14,658 nucleotides of DNA, taken from contig NZ_CAXIBN010000080.1 in the NCBI RefSeq assembly GCF_964021735.1, positions 1-14,658 of the forward strand, in the 5' to 3' direction. The DNA is from Wocania_A sp964021735. Its GTDB lineage: Bacteria > Bacteroidota > Bacteroidia > Flavobacteriales > Flavobacteriaceae. The notes below the pieces were generated by a model that saw only the letters and a list, made by a program, of their open reading frames with translations, did no database searches and was not told where the DNA came from. The translations under genes and the position numbers were made by a program. Shown here piece by piece: positions 7,320-14,658 of this stretch. Positions within the stretch are counted from its first letter, which is position 1; the number at the start of each line of letters is the position of its first letter.

Positions 7320-10300
7320 ATGTCATTTTCAGTAAAACGCCCTAAATGGTTTGCATTACTTTTTTTTGTCATACTTCTAAGTGGTTGTAAAAAAGAAGCG
7401 GGTAATAATGAAGTCAAAGAGCAGTTCAGTTTACTTTCTCCAGAACATACGGGGGTACACTTTACGAATAACGTTACCGAAGATGAAAATAATTTTATAG
7501 ACCTTTTTAATTATGCCTACAATGGCGGTGGTGTAGCCGTTGGGGATATCAATAACGATGGATTGGCCGATATTTATTTTACGGGCAATCAAGTGAGCGA
7601 TAAGCTCTATTTAAACCAAGGAGGATTGAAGTTTAAGGATATTAGCGAGATGGCGGGTATCCATAAAATTAAAGGTTGGAGGAATGGTGTGGCCATGGTA
7701 GATATCAATAACGATGGCCATTTGGATATTTACGTATGCCGTGGCGGTTGGAACGACCAAATGGAAGACAGAAAAAATCTGCTCTACATTAACGATGGGA
7801 ACATGCACTTTACGGAACAAGCAGCCAAATATGGATTGGACGACAACGGGTATTCAACACAAGCCTCATTCTTCGATTTTGATAATGATAATGATTTGGA
7901 TCTCTACATAACCAACAGACCGAATACCTTTTTTATACCAATCTCGCATTATTTAGAACAAAAAGAAGCATCTAAGGACATGCACAGGGATAAACTCTAC
8001 TTAAATGTCAATGGCAAATACATAGAGAAAGGTAAGGACATTGGGTTACTTCCTAATTATGGATATGGCCTTGGAGTGGTTACCGCCGATATAAATAACG
8101 ATGGTTTTACGGATATTTATGTAACCAACGATTTTGCCGAGAATGATTACCTCTACATGAATAACGGTGACGGAACGGTAACGGAACGCATAAAATCATA
8201 TACCCAGCATATCTCTTTTTATGCAATGGGTGTCGATATTGCCGATATTAATAATGATGGCTTTGAAGATATTATGGTTAGTGAAATGTTGCCATCGGAC
8301 TACAAGCGTTCAAAAACCACCATGGCACCTATGAATCGAGCGGGATACCAATCATTATTGGACAATGGTTTTCATAGGCAATATATGCACAATACACTCC
8401 AGCTTAACAGAAATGGTGAAATATTCAGCGACATTGCTGAATATGCACAAGTAGACAAAACCGATTGGAGTTGGGCATGTCTTTTGGAAGATTTTGATAA
8501 CGATGGGTATCGGGATCTTTTTGTGGCTAATGGAATTAAAAGGGACGTCTATGATAGGGATGTAAAGCCAAAAATAGAAGCCCTAATAAAAAAACATAAA
8601 CATAAGTACAAGTCCTGGGAAGAACTCACCGATGCCATTGCCCCAGACATCATAAAATTATACCAGACCAATAAGCTTGTCAATGGTTACTTTAAAAACA
8701 AAGGAAACTTAAAATTTGTGGACACCGGTTTCGAATCAGGAATTAAAATACCAACGCTGTCTAATGGAGCAGCTACCTCCGATTTGGACAACGACGGGGA
8801 CTTGGATTTGATTATTAACAATATAGATGAGCCGGTACATATTTACAAAAACAACACCAATAATAAGAAGAATTACATAAGGATTAAACTAGAAGGGCCC
8901 CAACAAAATCCAGATGGATTGGGGGCAAAAATAACACTGCACGCCCAAAATAAAATGTGGTATTTCCAAATGAAGACCACAAGAGGGTTTCTCTCATCTC
9001 TAGAACCAATCGCCCATTTTGGGATAGGTACTGTAGATGCTATAGATTGGCTAAAAGTGCAATGGCCGGACGGCAGGGAAACTTTTTTTAAAGATATTGC
9101 AGTCAATCAAAACCTGAGTGTTTCTTACACAGCTTCAAGGGAACGGAAAAATTCTGTTAAGGACAGTTTGAACCTTTTTCATGAGAAGACAACCATCAGT
9201 TTTAATGAGCCCTATAAACATATAGAGAACGAATTTGATGATTACAATACACAGGTTTTGCTGCCCCACCAAATGTCGAGAAAGGGACCATATATTGCAG
9301 TGGCCGATATCAATCAAGACCAATTGGAGGATTTTTTTATTGGAGGAGCAAAGGGGCAATTGGGCGTTTTTTACATTCAGGACAAACAGGGGAATTTCTC
9401 GAAACTTCAATCTAAAGTATTGGAGCAGGACAAAAATTTTGAGGACATGGAATCCATCTTTTTTGATGCGGACAATGACGGGGATATGGATCTTTACGTA
9501 GTGAGCGGTGGATACGAATTTGAAATGCGCAAAGGATTGTATCAAGATCGTCTCTATATAAACAATGGCAAAGGACAGTTTACCAAGTCTCATCTGCCCA
9601 ACATGGATTTTTCAGGGAGCTGTGTAACAGCATTAGATTACGATAATGATGGCGATCTGGATCTTTTTGTAGGAGGTCATGCCATTCCAGGAGCCTATCC
9701 CTATGCAGAGGCCAGCGTACTGCTTAAAAACGATAACGGCAATTTTAAGGATCTTACCTTTCCAGAGGGCATTCCATTTAAAAATTTGGGTATGGTCAAT
9801 ACGGCCATTGCTACCGATTTGGAAAACGATGGAGTACTTGAATTGGTTGTTGCTGGAGAATGGATGCCTATTCAGGTCTTTAGGTATGAAACAGACCACT
9901 TTACAGAAGTTACTAAAGACTATGGGTTATTGCAAACCAATGGCTGGTGGAATACATTGGTTGGGGTCGATCTCGATAACGATGGCGATAAGGACATTAT
10001 TGCTGGAAACCTGGGCGAGAATTACAAATACAAGGCCACAAAAGAAAAACCGTTTCATGTATTTGCCGGTGATTACGATAAGAACAACAACATAGATGTG
10101 TTTTTGGCAAAAGAGCTGAAAGGTAGGCAAGTTCCCATTCGCGGAAAAGACTGCGCAACGGAACAGCTGCCCAATGTATCACAGCGTTTTAAGACCTATG
10201 CTGAATTTGCAGATGCAGACATACACCAAATATTGAGCACTCCTTTTAATGTGCCAAGGATCCATTTGAAAGTTTATACGTTCAGTAGTTTGATTTTATG

Positions 10301-10664
10301 GAATAGAGGAGGTGCTTTTGTTCAGCAAAAACTGCCTGTAGAAGCACAATTATCCACATTAAACGGCATAATACCTGTAGATGTTGATGGAGATGGCCTG
10401 TTGGATTTGCTTGGTGCCGGGAATAATTATGATGTTGAAATAGAGACGACCCGAGCCGATGCATCCGTAGGTTTTTTGCTAAAGCAACATAAAAAAAACG
10501 ATTCCATATCTTTTGAATCCTTTAAAAAAAGCGGTATTATGCTGCCCTATAATGTAAAACAGATCAAGCCAATTAAGTTAGGAGTCAATGCGCCATTTGG
10601 ATTTTTGGTGGGGAGCAATAACGATACATTAAGGCTTTTTTCAACACAAAAAATAAAACAGTAA
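7320..10664 (+). CDS. Giant VCBS/FG-GAP-repeat and ASPIC/UnbV-domain lipoprotein
   Basis: This 1114-residue lipoprotein starts with a signal ending LLSGC (Cys23), so it is exported and lipidated, probably surface exposed. It contains about a dozen calcium-loop repeats of the D-x-[ND]-x-D-G-x-x-D-[IL] type. In the first half they are DINNDG (three or more, first at about residue 76), DFDNDND, DFDNDG and DLDNDG. In the second half they are DADNDG, DYDNDG, DLENDG, DLDNDG and DVDGDG. Such repeats fold as integrin-like beta-propeller blades. Between the halves, at about 518-605, lies an ASPIC/UnbV domain (DGLGAKITLHA and VQWPDGRET motifs). A conserved RGKDCATEQLP segment follows around 940. Proteins of this build often sit beside SusCD genes in Bacteroidota, but their biochemical role is not settled. 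Glycan binding or scaffolding at the surface is the likely job. It lies 13 bases before the sulfatase gene, so the two are cotranscribed. Confidence 0.88.
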   Translation: MSFSVKRPKWFALLFFVILLSGCKKEAGNNEVKEQFSLLSPEHTGVHFTNNVTEDENNFIDLFNYAYNGGGVAVGDINNDGLADIYFTGNQVSDKLYLNQGGLKFKDISEMAGIHKIKGWRNGVAMVDINNDGHLDIYVCRGGWNDQMEDRKNLLYINDGNMHFTEQAAKYGLDDNGYSTQASFFDFDNDNDLDLYITNRPNTFFIPISHYLEQKEASKDMHRDKLYLNVNGKYIEKGKDIGLLPNYGYGLGVVTADINNDGFTDIYVTNDFAENDYLYMNNGDGTVTERIKSYTQHISFYAMGVDIADINNDGFEDIMVSEMLPSDYKRSKTTMAPMNRAGYQSLLDNGFHRQYMHNTLQLNRNGEIFSDIAEYAQVDKTDWSWACLLEDFDNDGYRDLFVANGIKRDVYDRDVKPKIEALIKKHKHKYKSWEELTDAIAPDIIKLYQTNKLVNGYFKNKGNLKFVDTGFESGIKIPTLSNGAATSDLDNDGDLDLIINNIDEPVHIYKNNTNNKKNYIRIKLEGPQQNPDGLGAKITLHAQNKMWYFQMKTTRGFLSSLEPIAHFGIGTVDAIDWLKVQWPDGRETFFKDIAVNQNLSVSYTASRERKNSVKDSLNLFHEKTTISFNEPYKHIENEFDDYNTQVLLPHQMSRKGPYIAVADINQDQLEDFFIGGAKGQLGVFYIQDKQGNFSKLQSKVLEQDKNFEDMESIFFDADNDGDMDLYVVSGGYEFEMRKGLYQDRLYINNGKGQFTKSHLPNMDFSGSCVTALDYDNDGDLDLFVGGHAIPGAYPYAEASVLLKNDNGNFKDLTFPEGIPFKNLGMVNTAIATDLENDGVLELVVAGEWMPIQVFRYETDHFTEVTKDYGLLQTNGWWNTLVGVDLDNDGDKDIIAGNLGENYKYKATKEKPFHVFAGDYDKNNNIDVFLAKELKGRQVPIRGKDCATEQLPNVSQRFKTYAEFADADIHQILSTPFNVPRIHLKVYTFSSLILWNRGGAFVQQKLPVEAQLSTLNGIIPVDVDGDGLLDLLGAGNNYDVEIETTRADASVGFLLKQHKKNDSISFESFKKSGIMLPYNVKQIKPIKLGVNAPFGFLVGSNNDTLRLFSTQKIKQ

Positions 10665-10677
10665 TAAATAAATATAG

Positions 10678-12138
10678 ATGAATTTTTTATTTGATAAAAT
10701 AACATTCTGTGTCTTGGTAATGAGCCTGTTGCTTTTAAAATCATGCAAGGAAACAGAGAAAAAGAACGTATCGGACCAGATTAGTAAAAAGCCAAACATC
10801 ATTTACATTTTAGCGGACGATTTGGGTTATGGCGATTTGGGATTTTTAGGGCAGAAAAAATTTAAAACCCCTAATATAGATAAGTTGGCATCAATGGGAA
10901 TGTTTTTTACCCAACACTATTCCGGTTCTACGGTCTGCGCACCATCCCGATCGGCCCTGTTAACAGGACAGCATACGGGACATACCGCAGTTAGGGGAAA
11001 CAGGGAAATTTTACCAGAAGGTCAACATCCTTTGCCTGACTCAGTGGCAACTGTCACCGAACTCCTTAAAGACGCTGGGTATCGAACAGGAGTGTTTGGT
11101 AAGTGGGGATTGGGCTTTCCAGCATCCGAAGGCGATCCCAACCATCAAGGTGTCGACGAGTTTTTTGGCTATAACTGCCAACGATTGGCACACCATTACT
11201 ATCCCTACCATTTATGGCACAATCAGGAAAAAGTAGTTTTGGAAGGCAATGAAGGACAGGGAAAGGCGATATATGCACCAGATTTAATCCATGAAGAAGC
11301 CATTAAGTTCATGGAAAAAAATAAGGACACTACATTTTTTATGCTATATGCCTCACCACTTCCCCATGCCGAACTTTTGGTGCCTGATGAAGAAATGGAA
11401 CCCTTTAGAGGGGCGTTTCTACCGGAGAAAATATACAGGGGAGTTGATGACGGTGAAAAATTTAGAACGGGGCCTTATGGTTCACAGGACAATTCGCATG
11501 CAACATTCGCAGCTATGGTTGCCATACTGGATAAACAAGTTGGGGAACTTATAAAAAAGCTGGAACATTTGGGTATTATGGACAATACATTGGTAATATT
11601 CACTTCCGATAACGGCGCCCATAAAGAAGGAGGTGCAGACCCTGATTATTTTGATAGTAACGGGCCATTTAGAGGTTATAAGCGCGATTTATACGAAGGG
11701 GGCATACGTACCCCTATGATTGCCGCTTGGCCAGGTACAATTAAGCCGGGAACTACCACAGACCATATTTCGGCATTTTGGGATGTGTTGCCCACCATTT
11801 CCGAATTGACCGAAACACAGGTCAATACCCATGTCGATGGTATTTCTTTTCTCCCAACATTGCTTCAGCAGGAAGGTCAGAAAAAACATGAATACCTTTA
11901 TTGGGAGTTTCATGAGATGGGCGGAAGGATAGCCGTTAGAAAAGGCAAATGGAAAGCCGTAAAATACAATGTGTTTAAAACACCTACTGGCACATTGGAG
12001 CTTTATGACTTATCTGTGGATGAAGCAGAAACAAACAATCTGACATCCCAGTATCCGGAAAAAGTAAAAGAGATGGAACAAATTATGGAATCAGCACATA
12101 CAGAATCATCGGTATTTCCATTTGTTTCCCGTTTGTAA
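10678..12138 (+). CDS. Formylglycine-dependent type I sulfatase (S1 family), probably a lipoprotein
   Basis: This 486-residue enzyme hydrolyses sulfate esters, here presumably on a glycan. The sulfatase signature VCAPSRSALLTGQ places the cysteine that is converted to formylglycine at Cys87 (C-x-P-S-R), so an anSME or FGE maturase must be encoded elsewhere. Metal ligands are visible as DD (47-48) and DN (311-312, in TSDNGAHKEGG). Other active-site positions include Arg91, Lys142 (GKWGLG), His230 (SPLPH) and Lys335 (GYKRDLYEGGIRTP). In many S1 sulfatases the fourth position of the GKW motif is His (GKWHLG); here it is Gly144. The N-terminus is hydrophobic and ends LLLLKSC with Cys23, a slightly atypical lipobox because of the Lys. 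The C-terminal subdomain, with YWEFHEMGG and LYDLSVDEAE, is complete. Family membership is firm, but the sulfate position and sugar are not assignable from sequence alone. It is followed closely by the GH89 gene, which suggests a shared substrate. Confidence 0.93.
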   Translation: MNFLFDKITFCVLVMSLLLLKSCKETEKKNVSDQISKKPNIIYILADDLGYGDLGFLGQKKFKTPNIDKLASMGMFFTQHYSGSTVCAPSRSALLTGQHTGHTAVRGNREILPEGQHPLPDSVATVTELLKDAGYRTGVFGKWGLGFPASEGDPNHQGVDEFFGYNCQRLAHHYYPYHLWHNQEKVVLEGNEGQGKAIYAPDLIHEEAIKFMEKNKDTTFFMLYASPLPHAELLVPDEEMEPFRGAFLPEKIYRGVDDGEKFRTGPYGSQDNSHATFAAMVAILDKQVGELIKKLEHLGIMDNTLVIFTSDNGAHKEGGADPDYFDSNGPFRGYKRDLYEGGIRTPMIAAWPGTIKPGTTTDHISAFWDVLPTISELTETQVNTHVDGISFLPTLLQQEGQKKHEYLYWEFHEMGGRIAVRKGKWKAVKYNVFKTPTGTLELYDLSVDEAETNNLTSQYPEKVKEMEQIMESAHTESSVFPFVSRL

Positions 12139-12169
12139 CCGTTAAATGACCAATCAAGAAAACTGTATT

Positions 12170-14407
12170 ATGATAAGATCATCGAAGCTGTTGTTAGTGT
12201 TTATAAGCGTTATAGCCTTTTGGAGCTGTGAGGAACACGGAACATCCAAAACGTTAAAAACATCATACGATTTGCTGGCAAGACTTCTTCCAGACCACCA
12301 TCAGCAATTCATTCTTGAAGAATTAAAAGATACCGTAAATTATACCTTCGAAATAGAACAAGGGGCTAACAATAAGATTGTTGTTAGAGGTAAAGATGGA
12401 GTTTCCATAGCATCGGGAATAAATTATTACTTAAAGCACATAGCTAAGAGCCATGTCTCCTGGAGTGGAAAACAGATAAACCTTGGAGAAACATTGCCTA
12501 AAGTAACACACAAAATCCGAAAGGAAAGCATCTATAAATACCATTATGGATTGGGTTACTGTGCATTTAACTATACCATGCCATGGTGGAATTGGGAGCG
12601 CTGGGAAAAAGAAATAGATTTCATGGCACTCAATGGAGTGAATATGCCACTTTCCATAATAGGAATAGAAGAAGTATGGCTTAATTTTTTACAGCGCTTT
12701 GGTTATTCCAGTCAAGAAGCTAAGTCCTATATTTCGGGACCTGCATACACCTCATGGTGGTTAATGGGGAATCTGGAAGGCCAAGGGGGGCCAGTTACTG
12801 ATGCATGGATTGCCGAAAGGACACAACTGCAAAAACGCATACTTGAAAGAATGAAAGCGTTGGGCATGACACCCGTATTACCGGGGTTTGTGGGCTTGGT
12901 GCCAAGTAATCTAACGGATAAGCTGCCTGAAGCCCAAATATTGGATCAAGGTAAATGGATTACCTATCAAAGACCTGGCGTGCTTCACCCCAACGATCCC
13001 TTATTTGACGAAATGGCCAAAGCTTGGTATGAAGAAACAGATAAACTTTATGGAAAGATTAATGCCTTTGCGGGCGACCTTTTTCATGAAGGAGGAAAAA
13101 CAAACGGACTGGATATAACAAGTATAGCTGCAAAAGTGCAACAAAAAATGCTGGAGTATAATCCAGAGGCGCAATGGACATTACAAGGTTGGGGAGGTAA
13201 TCCACAAAAGAAGCTTTTGGATGGGTTGAATGAAGACCAAACTATAGTGGTGGAATTATGCAGTGAGTATTTTAAAAATTGGGAGAAGACCAATGGATTT
13301 CATGGTAAGGACTGGATTTTCAGTACCATCATCCAATATGGCGGAAATATTGGGTTGCATGGCAGAATACCTGCCATTGCAGATAACCTTAAACAAGCAT
13401 TAAGAAGCGGGAACCCGCCAATAGGTTTAGGAACCTCTTGGGAGAGTATTGAAGTTAACGATGTGGTCAATGATTTTATAAGCGACATGCGTTGGGAAAA
13501 GGAGGTTGTTGATTTGGATAAATGGATATCGAATTATGCCATAAGACGCTATGGGACTGATTCTTCCAACAGCCAAGAAGCGTGGAACATTTTCCTTAAT
13601 ACGGCATACGGCGTGTACGATGGGCACAGAAGACCTACAGAATCCATATTCTGCGCACGGCCTTCGCTTCATGTTAAAAAGGTTTCGGCCTTTACGGCAT
13701 CCATCGATGTACATTACGATCAAAGGAAATTTAAAGATGCCATACTACTTTTGCTGAAGGACTCCGATAAGCTTCAAGATGAGGAAACCTATAAGTACGA
13801 TGTGGTGGATTTTACAAGGCAGTTTATGGCTAACGTAGCCCAGATTCCCTATAATGAAATGGTAGAAGCGTACCATCAAAATGATTTGGAAACCTTTAAC
13901 ATGAAATCTGCGGAATTTTTAGAAATGTTACAAGACCAAGACGAACTTTTGCGCTCAGAAACTTTGTTTTTATTGGGGAGGTGGATCAATGACGCTAGAG
14001 CGTTGGCAACCAATAACGAACAAAAAATACAAAATGAAAAAAATGCCAGAATGCTTATTACAACCTGGACCGAAGAAGAATCCATTTTAAGGGATTATGC
14101 ATGGCGTGAGTGGAGCGGATTGTTGGCTACCTATTACAAACCGAGATGGGAGTTGTTTATAAACGAACTGCGGGCAAGAATAAAGGGAGAGAAACCAAAA
14201 AGAGTGGATTTTTATACTTTCGAAAGCCAATGGGTAATGCAGACATGGGAAGAACAATCTTATGCAACAGAGCCTACAGGCAATCAAATTGAATTTGCTA
14301 AATATTTATTAGAGAAATGGGGTAAGGTTATCGATGATTCGGAAAGATATGTTTGGAAATTAGAAAGTAGTTTGGATAAAACGGAAAGTCCTGAAGATGC
14401 CCGCTAG
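12170..14407 (+). CDS. GH89 alpha-N-acetylglucosaminidase (NAGLU family), lipoprotein
   Basis: This enzyme removes terminal alpha-linked GlcNAc from glycan non-reducing ends with retention of configuration. I chose the ATG at 12170 (745 residues) over the in-frame ATG at 12146. It gives a clean signal, MIRSSKLLLVFISVIAFWSC, with lipidated Cys20 and Glu next to it; the longer start adds a polar eight-residue extension. Domains: a small N-terminal alpha/beta domain (about 22-110), a TIM barrel (about 115-445) and a C-terminal helical domain to about 715. The barrel opens with a stretch very like human NAGLU (YTMPWWNWERWEKEIDFMAL). The likely acid/base is Glu307 in GDLFHEGG and the nucleophile is Glu425 in GLGTSWESIEVND. 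Their 118-residue spacing equals that of the Clostridium perfringens GH89 pair as I recall it (483 and 601). It follows the sulfatase by 31 bases and precedes an HGSNAT-like gene, so the block handles alpha-glucosamine ends. Substrate could be heparan-like or another alpha-GlcNAc glycan. Confidence 0.95.
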   Translation: MIRSSKLLLVFISVIAFWSCEEHGTSKTLKTSYDLLARLLPDHHQQFILEELKDTVNYTFEIEQGANNKIVVRGKDGVSIASGINYYLKHIAKSHVSWSGKQINLGETLPKVTHKIRKESIYKYHYGLGYCAFNYTMPWWNWERWEKEIDFMALNGVNMPLSIIGIEEVWLNFLQRFGYSSQEAKSYISGPAYTSWWLMGNLEGQGGPVTDAWIAERTQLQKRILERMKALGMTPVLPGFVGLVPSNLTDKLPEAQILDQGKWITYQRPGVLHPNDPLFDEMAKAWYEETDKLYGKINAFAGDLFHEGGKTNGLDITSIAAKVQQKMLEYNPEAQWTLQGWGGNPQKKLLDGLNEDQTIVVELCSEYFKNWEKTNGFHGKDWIFSTIIQYGGNIGLHGRIPAIADNLKQALRSGNPPIGLGTSWESIEVNDVVNDFISDMRWEKEVVDLDKWISNYAIRRYGTDSSNSQEAWNIFLNTAYGVYDGHRRPTESIFCARPSLHVKKVSAFTASIDVHYDQRKFKDAILLLLKDSDKLQDEETYKYDVVDFTRQFMANVAQIPYNEMVEAYHQNDLETFNMKSAEFLEMLQDQDELLRSETLFLLGRWINDARALATNNEQKIQNEKNARMLITTWTEEESILRDYAWREWSGLLATYYKPRWELFINELRARIKGEKPKRVDFYTFESQWVMQTWEEQSYATEPTGNQIEFAKYLLEKWGKVIDDSERYVWKLESSLDKTESPEDAR

Positions 14408-14570
14408 TTTATTTTTTTACAACAATTAATCCAATCTCAGAGAAAACTATGTTGAGAATGTTGGAAGGGTGAAAATGATTAACTGAATAATGAATAAGCA
14501 AAAAATTAATATAGATTTCTTGAATATTATTTCGCATTAGTTAACTTAGTAGAATATAATACTACCGCGA
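14408..14570. other. Intergenic region, no gene seen
   Basis: The 163 bases between the GH89 stop and the next gene are very AT-rich. A T-rich run (TTTATTTTTTTAC) directly follows the GH89 stop, but no convincing stem precedes it. No TAnnTTTG box is visible, so I cannot say whether the downstream gene has its own promoter or belongs to the same transcript. Only very short open frames occur. Confidence 0.5.
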
Positions 14571-14658
14571 TTGGAGAAAAAGAACAACAGACTTATATCT
14601 CTTGATGCCCTAAGGGGCTTTACCATGTTTTGGATAATAGGGGGTGATGCCTTGGTAC
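14571..14658 (+). CDS. N-terminus of a heparan-alpha-glucosaminide N-acetyltransferase-like (HGSNAT/DUF5009) membrane acyltransferase, cut by the window edge
   Basis: The last 88 bases encode about 29 residues. They begin EKKNNRLISLDALRGF and run into the first hydrophobic segment (TMFWIIGGDALV). The RLxSLDxLRGFxMFWxIGGD pattern is the hallmark start of the HGSNAT/YeiB-like acyltransferase superfamily, and in Bacteroidota specifically of DUF5009 proteins. These are multi-pass inner-membrane proteins. In humans the relative transfers acetyl from cytosolic acetyl-CoA to terminal glucosamine on the far side of the membrane, making the substrate that NAGLU then cleaves. Placement directly after a GH89 gene fits that pathway. 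The start is unusual: the frame opens after the stop at 14550-14552 and contains no ATG before the motif, so the TTG at 14571 is the best start. The catalytic His and most of the protein lie outside the window, so function is inferred. Confidence 0.75.
   Translation, partial: MEKKNNRLISLDALRGFTMFWIIGGDALV

Noticed and set aside
7545..7717. Identical 17-base repeats (7545-7561 and 7701-7717) suggestive of a DNA repeat array
   Set aside because: Both encode the same D-I-N-N-D-G calcium loop in frame; they are protein repeats and not a CRISPR or mobile-element feature.
9135..9593. 152-codon open frame on the - strand inside the VCBS gene
   Set aside because: It is fully antisense to a strongly supported coding frame, has no recognisable domain, and its composition reflects the complement of the repeat-encoding gene.
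9679..10095. 138-codon open frame on the + strand in another frame of the VCBS gene
   Set aside because: It is a shadow frame over calcium-loop repeats; the main frame continues intact through it with conserved motifs, so no frameshift or overlapping gene is implied.
2304..10664. SusC and the VCBS protein have the same length (1114 residues)
   Set aside because: The sequences are unrelated in domain content, so the equal length is a coincidence.
12146..12169. Upstream ATG for the GH89 gene
   Set aside because: It adds eight polar residues in front of a good lipoprotein signal. It cannot be excluded, but the ATG at 12170 fits export better.
14408..14420. T-rich run after the GH89 stop as an intrinsic terminator
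   Set aside because: No stem of useful length precedes it; the region is simply AT-rich.

Overview
The window looks like part of a chromosome from a Bacteroidota organism, most likely a (marine-type) member of the Flavobacteriaceae. The grounds are the AT-rich sequence, the absence of Shine-Dalgarno-like start regions, a TAnnTTTG/TTTG promoter, a SusC/SusD pair with a SYAQ-type signal-peptide end, and several lipoproteins. All genes lie on the + strand and together form most of a polysaccharide utilisation locus (PUL). No RNA genes, insertion sequences or CRISPR arrays were seen, and no non-coding gap exceeds about 200 bases.

Layout. Bases 2-172 hold the C-terminal end of an upstream gene whose tail resembles the end of GH89 alpha-N-acetylglucosaminidases. 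A textbook Bacteroidota promoter (202-231) then precedes an ECF sigma factor (256-828). Next come a FecR-type anti-sigma factor (1030-2145), a SusC-type TonB-dependent transporter with an N-terminal STN signalling domain (2304-5648), and a SusD-type surface glycan-binding lipoprotein (5659-7197). A perfect 12-bp hairpin (7237-7264) separates this regulatory/import block from a downstream enzyme block. That block contains a very large VCBS/FG-GAP plus ASPIC/UnbV repeat lipoprotein (7320-10664), a formylglycine-type sulfatase (10678-12138), and a GH89 alpha-N-acetylglucosaminidase (12170-14407). The window ends inside the first 29 codons of an integral-membrane acyltransferase of the heparan-alpha-glucosaminide N-acetyltransferase/DUF5009 type (14571 onward), which appears to use a TTG start.

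How the genes may work together (inference from family knowledge). Substrate arriving at the SusC/SusD complex would be sensed through the STN domain of SusC, which contacts FecR in the periplasm. FecR would then free or activate the ECF sigma factor, which switches on the transport and enzyme genes. Sulfatase, GH89 and HGSNAT-like acetyltransferase together parallel the human lysosomal steps that remove sulfate and alpha-linked glucosamine from heparan sulfate: desulfation, N-acetylation of terminal GlcN, and release of alpha-GlcNAc. A substrate with terminal, possibly sulfated, alpha-GlcN/GlcNAc residues is the simplest reading. The actual polysaccharide is not determined by the sequence, and no lyase or endo-acting enzyme is present in the window.
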